Part shown: positions 1-6,946 of the stretch, in pieces
Layout of the letters: each line of letters starts with the position of its first letter
How positions within the stretch are numbered: the first letter of the stretch is position 1
NCBI GenBank assembly: GCA_025055175.1
Contig: JANWYT010000005.1
Coordinates: 1-56,391, forward strand
Length of the DNA stretch: 56,391 nucleotides
Direction: 5' to 3'
Source: Anaerolineae bacterium
Lineage (GTDB): Bacteria > Chloroflexota > Anaerolineae > Aggregatilineales > Phototrophicaceae
Made by a program: the position numbers and the translations under genes
Notes under the pieces: generated by a model
Database searches by the model: none
What the model saw: only the letters and a program-made list of their open reading frames with translations
Told to the model about the DNA's origin: nothing

Positions 1-1093
1 CTATTGAAGGGTCTGTGATTGTGGGCATGTGCAGGTAGAGCGAGAAGTCTTCGGCCAGCACTTTTTTGGTGAAGATATCTTCCAGTAGGCCTTTGTAGCG
101 CTCGCCCAAGATGATGTTGTGATGTGCTAGCCCTACATCACGATACTGGCGCTTCGTCCCAAAGTAGATGACGAACAGCGACATGCTGTACTGCATCAGG
201 CCCATCTTGACCTTGCTGTACATGCTTTGCTTGCTCTTGCGGATCATCTTGTCGTAGACCCAACCGACGTCAGCGTTGGCCACCACATGATCAGCGCGGT
301 GCAGCGTGCCGTCTTTCATGCGAACGCCTGTCACATGACGACCTTCGGCAAGGATTTCATCAACTTCTGCGTTCAAATGCAGCTTGCCGCCTAATTCTTC
401 AAATAGGCGTACCATCGCCCTCACGATAGCTCCTGTTCCACCGATAGCGTAGTGAATTCCCCATTCGCGCTCTAGGTAGTGGATCATAGCGTAGATGGAC
501 GGCGAGTCGAAAGGATTGCCACCAATTAGCAGCGGATGGAAAGAGAAACAGCGCCGTAAAAACTCATCTTGCACGAACTGAGACGCATACTGGTAGACGC
601 TCAAATAGGATTGCAAACGTATAAGGTCTGGGACAACTTTCAGCATGTCTGTGAAGTGCAGGAAAGGCTTGTCAGCTAATTCGATGAAGCCTTTCTGAAA
701 GATGGCTTTGGTCGTTGCCATGAAACGCTGATAGCCTTCGCGATCCGCAGGGTTGCGCTTGCCGATTTGATCTAGGATGAAGGCTTCGTCCCCGTTGTAG
801 TCGAAAGGTCGTCCTCGATCGTCGAAGATACGATAGAAAGGATCGCATGGGACGAGTGTGAAGTAGTCTTCGCGCTTTTTGCCTGCGGCTGCCCAAATGT
901 CGTCAAACATGAAGGGGGCGGTGATGACTGTTGGCCCGCCGTCGAACTTGAAGCCGTTGATCTCATAGACGTAGCCACGTCCGCCGGGTTTGTCCCGCTT
1001 CTCGAAGATTTCGACTTCATAGCCTCGCGCTGCCAGGCGGACTGCTGCCCCAAGACCTCCGAAGCCACTTCCGATGATAATGACTTTTGACAT
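1..1093 (-). CDS. crtI: Phytoene desaturase-type carotenoid oxidoreductase (CrtI family), 3' end cut by window
   Basis: FAD-dependent carotenoid desaturase/isomerase family, probably acting on phytoene or a derived C40 carotene. About 364 residues are visible; the C-terminal part, including the usual final FAD-contact segment, lies beyond base 1. The N-terminus reads [17 protein letters not shown], a Rossmann GxGxxG dinucleotide-binding fold, followed by an acidic EKRDKPGGR segment typical of CrtI/CrtD/CrtP proteins. The ATG at 1091-1093 is preceded by a GAGGGTAG ribosome site. It is the last visible gene of a leftward group that starts with the selenoprotein and the SDR; 113 bases separate it from the SDR. 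A second family member lies at 6939-8435, so the two probably perform different desaturation steps. Which one uses phytoene cannot be settled from sequence alone. Confidence 0.88.
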   Translation of the reverse strand, partial: MSKVIIIGSGFGGLGAAVRLAARGYEVEIFEKRDKPGGRGYVYEINGFKFDGGPTVITAPFMFDDIWAAAGKKREDYFTLVPCDPFYRIFDDRGRPFDYNGDEAFILDQIGKRNPADREGYQRFMATTKAIFQKGFIELADKPFLHFTDMLKVVPDLIRLQSYLSVYQYASQFVQDEFLRRCFSFHPLLIGGNPFDSPSIYAMIHYLEREWGIHYAIGGTGAIVRAMVRLFEELGGKLHLNAEVDEILAEGRHVTGVRMKDGTLHRADHVVANADVGWVYDKMIRKSKQSMYSKVKMGLMQYSMSLFVIYFGTKRQYRDVGLAHHNIILGERYKGLLEDIFTKKVLAEDFSLYLHMPTITDPSI

Positions 1094-1206
1094 GCTACCC
1101 TCAATCCTATGGCGAAGCCGAGCTCTGTGAAGTTGTTCGCCTTTGTTATGCTCTCTAGCCCAAAATAAGGCGTGAACTGCCTATGAGAATGGTGTTAGAC
1201 GTACAT

Positions 1207-1839
1207 TCACAGATCAAGGTCGCCTGAACCGCCTTCTTCCACGCGCGCGAGGATGGCTTCTGCGACTTGTTCTGGTGTCTTGGCGTTGGACGGCAAGCGC
1301 AGGCTTACTTGCTTCCAGAACGGCGTATCGGTAGCTCCTGGGCGTACCAGTGTGAACTTGTGGCGACGATTCTCTTTGGCCAGCACCGTCACTAGCTCTT
1401 GGAGGGCGGCTTTAGCGGCCACATAAGCGCCCATCTTGGTGACGCGCAAGTGATCTAGATACGCGCCTATGTAGATGAAATGGCTGCCTTCTTGTACCAA
1501 GTTTAGACTGTGCGTCGTCGTCAAGAACGCACCTGTGACGTTGGAGCTGAAAGTACGCTCCCATCCCTCTAACCCTATGATGTCTAACCTATCGTAGGCT
1601 AGTTCTCCGGCCATATAGGCCACCAGCTTGAGGTTGTCGCTCTCCTGAGCGACGCGCATGACAACCTGTTGGATACTGTTCTCATCTCTAGCATCAAACT
1701 CTAGGGCCAGCGTGGCTTCTCCCACGATATGCTCGCTGTGCCTGGCTGCTCCAAAGACGCGCCAACCTTTAGCGATTAGACTGCTGCTGAGGGCGCGTCC
1801 CATTCCTCCCGACGCGCCCCAGATTAGTGCATCCGCCAT
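1207..1839 (-). CDS. SDR-family oxidoreductase
   Basis: Short-chain dehydrogenase/reductase of 210 residues. The NAD(P)-binding glycine motif GASGGMG is at residues 8-14, and the Tyr-x-x-x-Lys pair is at Y140/K144. The position of the usual catalytic serine, about 13 residues before the tyrosine, appears to hold alanine (YIGAYLDHL), so catalysis may be altered. The ATG lies behind an AAGGGTAG ribosome site and only three bases after the stop of the peroxiredoxin-like gene, so the two are almost certainly co-transcribed. The substrate is unknown. Its position between a redox protein and CrtI suggests an isoprenoid or carotenoid carbonyl/alcohol, but that is inference. Confidence 0.85.
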   Translation of the reverse strand: MADALIWGASGGMGRALSSSLIAKGWRVFGAARHSEHIVGEATLALEFDARDENSIQQVVMRVAQESDNLKLVAYMAGELAYDRLDIIGLEGWERTFSSNVTGAFLTTTHSLNLVQEGSHFIYIGAYLDHLRVTKMGAYVAAKAALQELVTVLAKENRRHKFTLVRPGATDTPFWKQVSLRLPSNAKTPEQVAEAILARVEEGGSGDLDL

Positions 1840-1842
1840 GTT

Positions 1843-2394
1843 CTACCCTTCAGCGATCAGGCTCGCTTGCTTGAGTAACTCTTCGAATGATGGATGATCG
1901 GCTATGTCTGCCGAATAGTAGGTGTAGCGCACTATGCCCTGACGATCTACTAAAAATGTCCCTGGCATCATGCGAACATCGCCAATAGGCGCTCCGCCAG
2001 TATGGCCGCTGGTGGCTGCCTTCAGCCCTTGAGTGAAGACGTTGAGCGATAAGAGTTCGCGCAGGCCAGCTTGTTCTAGCCCGTAGGCTTTGTAAGCCTC
2101 TGTATCTTTCTTCACTAGACAACGCACGCTGGGCGCAATGCTTTTGCAGTATCGCTCTGAGTGTTTGGGTTCTCCCATCGCCACAGCGACAACTTGTAGC
2201 CCTGCCTTCTTCAGTTCTTGGTTGTGCTGCTCCAACTGAGCAAGCCATGATCTACAAAATGGTCAGCCAAAATGACGCAGAAACGTAAGTAGTGTCGGGC
2301 CGGTGATCCACAAACTGCTCAGTTTCGTCTCTCGGCCTTCAACGTCCAGCAACACACTTTCTGGCGCCGACGAGCCTACTTTCAACCTTGTCAT
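1843..2394 (-). CDS. Peroxiredoxin-like (AhpC/TSA) selenoprotein with in-frame UGA read as selenocysteine
   Basis: Thioredoxin-fold peroxiredoxin-like protein of 183 residues, beginning MTRLKVGSSAPESVLLDVEG at an ATG (2392-2394) behind a GAGG ribosome site. The frame is open except for one TGA at 2263-2265 (residue 44), in the context FLRHFG-U-PFCRSW. In this family the motif is FLRxFGCxxCR, so the TGA replaces the first cysteine of the CxxC active site and gives UxxC. The frame then continues without fault through a family-typical C-terminus (PGTFLVDRQGIVRYTYYSAD). A SECIS-like hairpin follows the UGA at bacterial spacing. TGA ends many neighbouring genes, so it is not reassigned genome-wide. 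Sec insertion would need selA, selB, selC and selD elsewhere in the genome; none is in the window. A conventional caller would report only a truncated 130-residue C-terminal piece starting at TTG 2235. Alternative explanation: a pseudogene or a sequencing error at that one codon, which I consider much less likely. Confidence 0.82.
2222..2262 (-). promoter_or_regulatory. Putative bacterial SECIS element
   Basis: Immediately 3' of the UGA codon the mRNA can fold into an upper stem UGCUC/GAGCA (2238-2242 with 2228-2232) closed by the five-base loop AGUUG (2233-2237). The stem extends through a bulged U to GC/GC and, after an internal loop, to UUGU/ACAA (2254-2257 with 2222-2225). The loop starts 25 bases after the UGA, and a G occupies its second position. 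Bacterial SECIS elements usually place the apical loop roughly 16-37 bases after the UGA with a G near the loop start. I judged the fold by hand, without an energy calculation. Confidence 0.65.
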
Positions 2395-2439
2395 AGGTGT
2401 TCCTCAGTTTGCAAGCTGGTACGTCGTTCTCATCGTGCC

Positions 2440-2470
2440 TTGAGGGTCTGAACACCCTCTGAACTATGCT
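2440..2470 (+). promoter_or_regulatory. Candidate promoter/operator of the carotenoid operon with 11-bp-spaced direct repeats
   Basis: In the 118-base divergent region, a TTGAGG (-35-like, 2440-2445) and TATGCT (-10-like, 2465-2470) are separated by 19 bases. The heptamer TCTGAAC occurs at 2447-2453 and again at 2458-2464, a period of exactly 11 bp, inside that spacer. A dyad GAGGGT-6-ACCCTC (2442-2459) overlaps the first copy. A long 19-bp spacer holding the operator is typical of MerR-family control, and 11-bp direct repeats are typical of the CarH/LitR branch. That link is speculative, because the repeat sequence is only partly like known CarH sites. Confidence 0.35.
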
Positions 2471-2572
2471 TAAGAGAGCTGTGAGCGATTAAACTTTTTT
2501 CAATCCCTGCTAATGTCATCGCGCTATTCTGATGAAGTCTCAAATCTTGGCCTGATTGTAGGATCGTCTTCC

Positions 2573-3424
2573 ATGACTTTCAGCCTCGCGGCGGCTTTTC
2601 AAGCTGAAGAACACCGTTCGTTCACCTGGCGCGCTGACCATGACGCCGCTGTCATGCTCATCCACGGTTTTCCAGGCACACCCGCCGAGATGCGACCTCT
2701 AGCTGAAGCTCTTCATGCTCAGTCCTGGACAACGGTCGCTCCTCTTCTACCTGGTTTCGGCGCAGAGATTGACACACTTCAACATCGGTCTCACGATGAC
2801 TGGTTGCAATTTCTCTTGCTCGCTTATGCCGAAATGCGCCGTCGGCATCGAGTTATCGCTCTCATTGGCTTGTCTATGGGCGGAGCGCTGGCCCTTCAAC
2901 TGGCGGCTCATCACTCGCCGAACGCTCTTGTACTTCTGGCGCCCTTCTGGAGAATCGAACACCTATTGTGGCGAGCAATGCCCATTCTCAAGTATCTTAT
3001 CCCCACCTTCAAGCCATTTCGCCTGTTCAAGCTCGACTTCAATGATGCAGCCGTGCGCCAGGGCATTGCCAATTTCATGCCAGAGCTAAACCTAGGCGAT
3101 CCCTCGACTCAGCGCGCCATCCTCGACTTTGCCCTTCCCATGAGGCTCATTGACCAGTTGCGTCAAGTTGGCCAGCGTGGTTACAGCGCCATTTCACGTG
3201 TGTCATGTCCTACGCTCGTCATCCAGGGTACGCACGATGACCTTGTGAAGCCAGAGGTCACCCGTCATCTGTGCCGACGCTTTGTGAAGCCTCCTCTCTA
3301 TCTTGAAGTTGATGCGTCTCACACTTTACTCGATCCCTCACAGCCCAGCCGAGCGCAAATTGTCAGCGCCATCTCTGAGTTCCTATCTCCGTTTCATCCC
3401 TCAGGAGTAATCGCTCATGATTGA
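2573..3424 (+). CDS. Alpha/beta hydrolase (carboxylesterase/monoacylglycerol-lipase-like)
   Basis: Cytoplasmic alpha/beta hydrolase of about 283 residues, similar in layout to Est30/EstA esterases. The oxyanion segment HGFPGTPAEM follows the first strand, the nucleophile elbow is GLSMGG with Ser101, the acidic residue lies in GTHDDLVKPE, and the histidine in DASHTLLDP. An upstream in-frame ATG at 2513 would add 20 residues. I prefer 2573 because AGGA lies 9 bases before it and family members start at this point. First gene of a six-gene rightward operon; its end overlaps the next start by 8 bases. In a carotenoid-glycoside context it might act on an acyl ester, but the substrate cannot be read from sequence. 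Confidence 0.82.
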   Translation: MTFSLAAAFQAEEHRSFTWRADHDAAVMLIHGFPGTPAEMRPLAEALHAQSWTTVAPLLPGFGAEIDTLQHRSHDDWLQFLLLAYAEMRRRHRVIALIGLSMGGALALQLAAHHSPNALVLLAPFWRIEHLLWRAMPILKYLIPTFKPFRLFKLDFNDAAVRQGIANFMPELNLGDPSTQRAILDFALPMRLIDQLRQVGQRGYSAISRVSCPTLVIQGTHDDLVKPEVTRHLCRRFVKPPLYLEVDASHTLLDPSQPSRAQIVSAISEFLSPFHPSGVIAHD

Positions 3425-4406
3425 CTTTATTCGTACCGTCCTTCATCCAGCTTGGTATCATGGTCATGGCCGTCGTCCTCCTTTCTTCGAAGGTTGGTAC
3501 TACAAAGTCGTAGATAAGCGTGAACAAGCCCGCTATGCTTTCATCCCAGGCGTCTTCATCCATCAAGACCCTGCTAAGACACACTCCTTTATACAAGTCC
3601 TGGATGGTACGTACGGCTCTGCTACCTACCATCGCTTTGCTACCTTTGAAGCTAAGCCTCATGCCTTTAATGTGCGAATTGCTGACAATCACTTCTCCAC
3701 TGAGCATATCCACCTCAATCTCGATGATGAGCAAGGCCGAGTGTGCGGTGAACTACACTTTGAAGGCCTCACCCCCTGGCCAGTTACCTTAGCTTCGCCT
3801 GGAATCATGGGCTGGTACGGTTGGCTGCCCGTCATGGAGACCTACCACGGCGTCCTGAGCCTAGACCATCGGATCATAGGTCGGCTTGAAGTTAACGGTC
3901 AGGTCATCGACTTCACTGATGGCCGTGGCTACATCGAAAAAGACTGGGGGACGAGCTTTCCATCCGGCTATATCTGGATGCAGACTAATCATTTCAATGC
4001 TCCACACACCTCTCTCACTGCTTCAATTGCTGTCATACCTAATCTGGGCCGTCGCTTTGCTGGTTTCATCGTCGGCTTTTGGCACAACGGCATGCTCTAC
4101 CGCTTCACGACCTACAATGGTTCTAAGGTCTTCACCTTGCGCGTCAGCGATACGATTGTTGAATGGACTCTCTACAATCGCTATCATGAGCTTCAAATCT
4201 TGGCCACCCGCGCTGAGGGTGGCTTGCTCAAAGGCCCTTTGCGTGAAGATATGCACATGCGCGTTGATGAAACCATGATAGCCACTGCCGAGTTGCGCCT
4301 CCTTCGGCTAGACGGTTTCCGCAAGACTCTGATCTTCGAAGGGCATGGCCGCAACACAGCCCTTGAAGTTGTTGGAGATTTGTCTCTGTTGGTGACCGAC
4401 TCATGA
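3417..4406 (+). CDS. Tocopherol-cyclase-like family protein
   Basis: Protein of 329 residues with the hallmarks of the tocopherol cyclase-like family: an early FFEGWYYKV segment, a central YIEKDWGTSFPSGYIWMQTNHF block and an alternating beta-rich C-terminal half. Plant and cyanobacterial members close the chromanol ring of tocopherol; the bacterial branch is mostly uncharacterised and is distantly related to the AttH/CrtC lipocalin-like carotenoid hydratases. It overlaps the hydrolase upstream by 8 bases and cruF downstream by 4, so it is locked into the carotenoid operon. No tocopherol pathway gene is visible here, which makes an isoprenoid-modifying role on a carotenoid end group an attractive but untested inference. 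Confidence 0.8.
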   Translation: MIDFIRTVLHPAWYHGHGRRPPFFEGWYYKVVDKREQARYAFIPGVFIHQDPAKTHSFIQVLDGTYGSATYHRFATFEAKPHAFNVRIADNHFSTEHIHLNLDDEQGRVCGELHFEGLTPWPVTLASPGIMGWYGWLPVMETYHGVLSLDHRIIGRLEVNGQVIDFTDGRGYIEKDWGTSFPSGYIWMQTNHFNAPHTSLTASIAVIPNLGRRFAGFIVGFWHNGMLYRFTTYNGSKVFTLRVSDTIVEWTLYNRYHELQILATRAEGGLLKGPLREDMHMRVDETMIATAELRLLRLDGFRKTLIFEGHGRNTALEVVGDLSLLVTDS

Positions 4407-5215
4407 CCACACTACAACACTTCGTCCGCTCTTTCCCATTACATCTGGATACCCACCAGCGCTGGTCTTACGGCCTGATTGTGGTATGGCTTTTAGCCAT
4501 GATTGCCTTTCCCATCGCCTACTGGATTGAAGGCCCAACCATTATCCCTTCTGCTATCACTCTGGCCGCTGTTCTCCAAGCTCTTGCTGCCTTCACAGCG
4601 CTGGTCTTCAATTGGCGCATAAGACAAGCACTACGCGCCTTCACAATTGTGGCACTGGTCACCTGGTTCGCAGAGTTTGTCGGCTCAAAGACAGGGCTGC
4701 CTTTCGGAGACTACACCTATACAGATGTCCTCCAACCGCAGTTGTTTGGCGTTCCCCTCCTCATCCCAGTTGCTTGGTTCATGATGCTCCCTTCAGCCTG
4801 GGCTATGGCTCACCTTATCCTGGGCCAATCTCCCCGACCTCAGCGGCGGCTACGCTTTGCTCTTTTGTCGTCTCTCGTCTTCACTGCCTGGGATTTGTTC
4901 CTCGATCCCCAAATGGTCGCCTGGCATTTCTGGCAATGGGCATATCCTGTCGGCTACTTTGGCATCCCGTGGATTAATTATCTGGGCTGGTTACTCGTCT
5001 CTTTTGTAGTGACCTGGCTTGTCAATCCCCATGCTATGCCCAATCTCGGCCCACTCGTGGTCATCTACGCCTCTGTCTGGTTTCTACAATCGGTCGGCTT
5101 GGCTTGGTTCTGGGGACAGCCAGGCCCTGCTCTATTCGGTTCTTTGGCTATGGGCCTAGTGATGTTCCTGGCTTATAAGCGCTCCACAGCTCGTTCCTGC
5201 GCGGGAGAAGTGTGA
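4403..5215 (+). CDS. cruF: Carotenoid 1',2'-hydratase, CruF-type membrane protein
   Basis: Multi-spanning membrane protein of 270 residues in the Caroten_synth (DUF422) family, which includes cyanobacterial CruF and haloarchaeal bisanhydrobacterioruberin hydratase. The signature FAEFVGSKTGLPFGDYTYTD is followed by the Q-x-F-G-V-P-L-L-I-P-x-A-W segment and FTAWDLFLDPQM. Known members add water across the 1',2' double bond of an acyclic psi end group. The start overlaps the tocopherol-cyclase-like gene by ATGA. Downstream plsY, a cruG-like gene and a CrtD-like gene match the set needed for myxoxanthophyll-type glycosylated carotenoids. Confidence 0.88.
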   Translation: MTTLQHFVRSFPLHLDTHQRWSYGLIVVWLLAMIAFPIAYWIEGPTIIPSAITLAAVLQALAAFTALVFNWRIRQALRAFTIVALVTWFAEFVGSKTGLPFGDYTYTDVLQPQLFGVPLLIPVAWFMMLPSAWAMAHLILGQSPRPQRRLRFALLSSLVFTAWDLFLDPQMVAWHFWQWAYPVGYFGIPWINYLGWLLVSFVVTWLVNPHAMPNLGPLVVIYASVWFLQSVGLAWFWGQPGPALFGSLAMGLVMFLAYKRSTARSCAGEV

Positions 5216-5817
5216 TGACCGACTTGCTTTGGATATTGTCTGGCTTTCTCATCGCCTCAGTTCCCTACTCTCTCCTCATTGGCTTCATCGTCTTCCGCCT
5301 AGACATTCGCCATTTTGGCGATGGCAACCCTGGAGCGACCAACGTCTATCGAGCAACAGGTAGCAAATTCTGGTACATCGTGGCTGTCTGCCTAGATGGT
5401 TTCAAAGGACTATTTCCAGTGGGGGTTGCACACTGGATCGCTGGCCTCAGCAGTTGGACAGTTACAGCCATTGGCGTCGCCTGCGTCGCTGGCCATGCAT
5501 TCTCCCCTTTCCTACGCTTCAACGGTGGGAAAGCTGTTGCAGTCACCGGCGGCATTTGGACAGGTCTGACCATCATGGAAGCGCCGATCGTCTTGGCTGT
5601 TCTTTTAGTTTATTGGTACAAGTCAGTAGCCGAGAGCAATTGGGCTGTCGTCTTGTGGTTGTTGAGCTTCCTCGCCTATCTTGTACTCACTCAACGTCAT
5701 CCTGAACAGTTGGCGATGTGGCTAGGCAACTTCCTCATTGTCGCCTATCGTCATCGTGAGGGCCTCAATAAAGCACCCACGTGGCGGCCCTGGCTGCCTC
5801 TCATGCGTCAGGCCTGA
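5215..5817 (+). CDS. plsY: Glycerol-3-phosphate acyltransferase PlsY
   Basis: Membrane acyltransferase of 200 residues that moves the acyl group of acyl-phosphate to sn-glycerol-3-phosphate, the first step of phospholipid synthesis. The conserved motifs GDGNPGATNVYR and FSPFLRFNGGKAVAV are both intact, and the length matches the family. I start at the ATG that overlaps the cruF stop (TGATG), behind a GGGAG ribosome site; a GTG three bases earlier is also possible. Its place in the middle of a carotenoid glycoside operon is unusual for a housekeeping lipid gene. It may be a second, pathway-associated copy, but other copies cannot be seen here. Confidence 0.9.
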   Translation: MTDLLWILSGFLIASVPYSLLIGFIVFRLDIRHFGDGNPGATNVYRATGSKFWYIVAVCLDGFKGLFPVGVAHWIAGLSSWTVTAIGVACVAGHAFSPFLRFNGGKAVAVTGGIWTGLTIMEAPIVLAVLLVYWYKSVAESNWAVVLWLLSFLAYLVLTQRHPEQLAMWLGNFLIVAYRHREGLNKAPTWRPWLPLMRQA

Positions 5818-5824
5818 CTCCCTT

Positions 5825-6946
5825 ATGCTCGCCTTCTCCTTTATCACGCTGGCCTTTTTGTGTGTGTTTTTTCTGACCTTGCTCTCCAACTTGGTCTTCT
5901 TCCCACGTCTGAAATCTGCTGATCTTGCATCTACACCTTTCGTCTCTGTCCTCATCCCAGCGCGCAACGAGTCTGCCGTCATCAAGACAACCATCCAATC
6001 ATTTCTGACACAGACCTACACAAACTTTGAGCTACTCGTGTTGGACGATCAATCAACTGATGGCACAGGTGAACTCGCGCTCCAAGCTGCCAACGGAGAC
6101 TCACGCTTGCGCCTCTTGCGCGGACGGCCTCTACCCGATGGATGGATCGGCAAATCATGGGCCTGCCATCAGCTCGCGCAGCAAGCCCAGGGTGACATCA
6201 TCATCTTCACAGACGCCGATACTCTCTGGCAGCCGCAAGCCCTTGCTGCTCTCATCGCTCATCATCAAGCTACCGATGCTGATCTGCTCACTGTCTGGCC
6301 TACGCAGATCACTCATACTTGGTCAGAGCGCGTTGTCGTGCCACTTATGATGATGGTCATCATGAGCTACCTGCCTATTCTGATGACTCATCACAGCCCC
6401 TTCGCTATCTTCGCAGCTGCCAATGGCCAGTGCATGGCCTGGCGCCGCAACGCCTACCAGCGCATAGGCGGACACACCCAAGTCGCTCACAACATCTTGG
6501 ACGACGTTACCCTGGCTCGCGTTGCCAAGCAGCGTGGCTTGCGGTTGCGCATGGCTGACGGCAATCGTCTCATCGCCTGTCGCATGTACAACGACTGGCG
6601 CAACGTGCGCAATGGCTTCGCCAAAAACATCCTCGCAGGCTACGGCAACAGCGTTCTCTTCTTGGCGTTCGGAGCGATCTTCCATTGGCTCGTTTTTCTC
6701 TCCCCCTACGCGCTGCTCCTCACGCCTTGTGCACCTCTGGCCCTGCTGAATTTGACCCTGGGCTTTGTGCTACGTACTGTTTCAGCCTGGTACACTCACC
6801 AGCGTATCATCGACTCTTTCAGCCTGCCATTCGGCGTTTTACTCATGACGCGCATCGCTTGGCAGGCTATCCGTTGGCATTACAGCGGTGGTGTCATCTG
6901 GAAAGATCGTCGCATTAGCTCACAAACAGGGTCAAGTCATGCCTAA
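5825..6946 (+). CDS. Family 2 glycosyltransferase, CruG-like
   Basis: Membrane-associated glycosyltransferase of 373 residues. After an N-terminal membrane helix, the GT2 domain shows FVSVLIPARNES, the LDDQSTDGT acidic loop, RGRPLPDGWIGKSWAC, the metal-binding TDAD motif and an ILDDVTLA acceptor-side motif. Two or three membrane segments close the protein. This arrangement is that of CruG/CrtQ-like carotenoid glycosyltransferases, and CruG genes commonly sit beside cruF in cyanobacteria. I chose the ATG at 5825, seven bases after the plsY stop; an upstream extension to 5738 would overlap plsY and lacks family support. The end overlaps the next gene by 8 bases. The predicted role is glycosylation of the hydroxyl made by CruF. 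Confidence 0.82.
   Translation: MLAFSFITLAFLCVFFLTLLSNLVFFPRLKSADLASTPFVSVLIPARNESAVIKTTIQSFLTQTYTNFELLVLDDQSTDGTGELALQAANGDSRLRLLRGRPLPDGWIGKSWACHQLAQQAQGDIIIFTDADTLWQPQALAALIAHHQATDADLLTVWPTQITHTWSERVVVPLMMMVIMSYLPILMTHHSPFAIFAAANGQCMAWRRNAYQRIGGHTQVAHNILDDVTLARVAKQRGLRLRMADGNRLIACRMYNDWRNVRNGFAKNILAGYGNSVLFLAFGAIFHWLVFLSPYALLLTPCAPLALLNLTLGFVLRTVSAWYTHQRIIDSFSLPFGVLLMTRIAWQAIRWHYSGGVIWKDRRISSQTGSSHA

Noticed and set aside
1843..2235. Truncated 130-residue peroxiredoxin starting at TTG 2235
   Set aside because: It would lack the catalytic site, while the upstream in-frame sequence with a good ATG and ribosome site encodes the missing half.
1207..2394. TGA reassigned to tryptophan or another amino acid throughout
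   Set aside because: Several confident genes here end at TGA at the expected family length, for example the hydrolase at 3424, so TGA is a normal stop.
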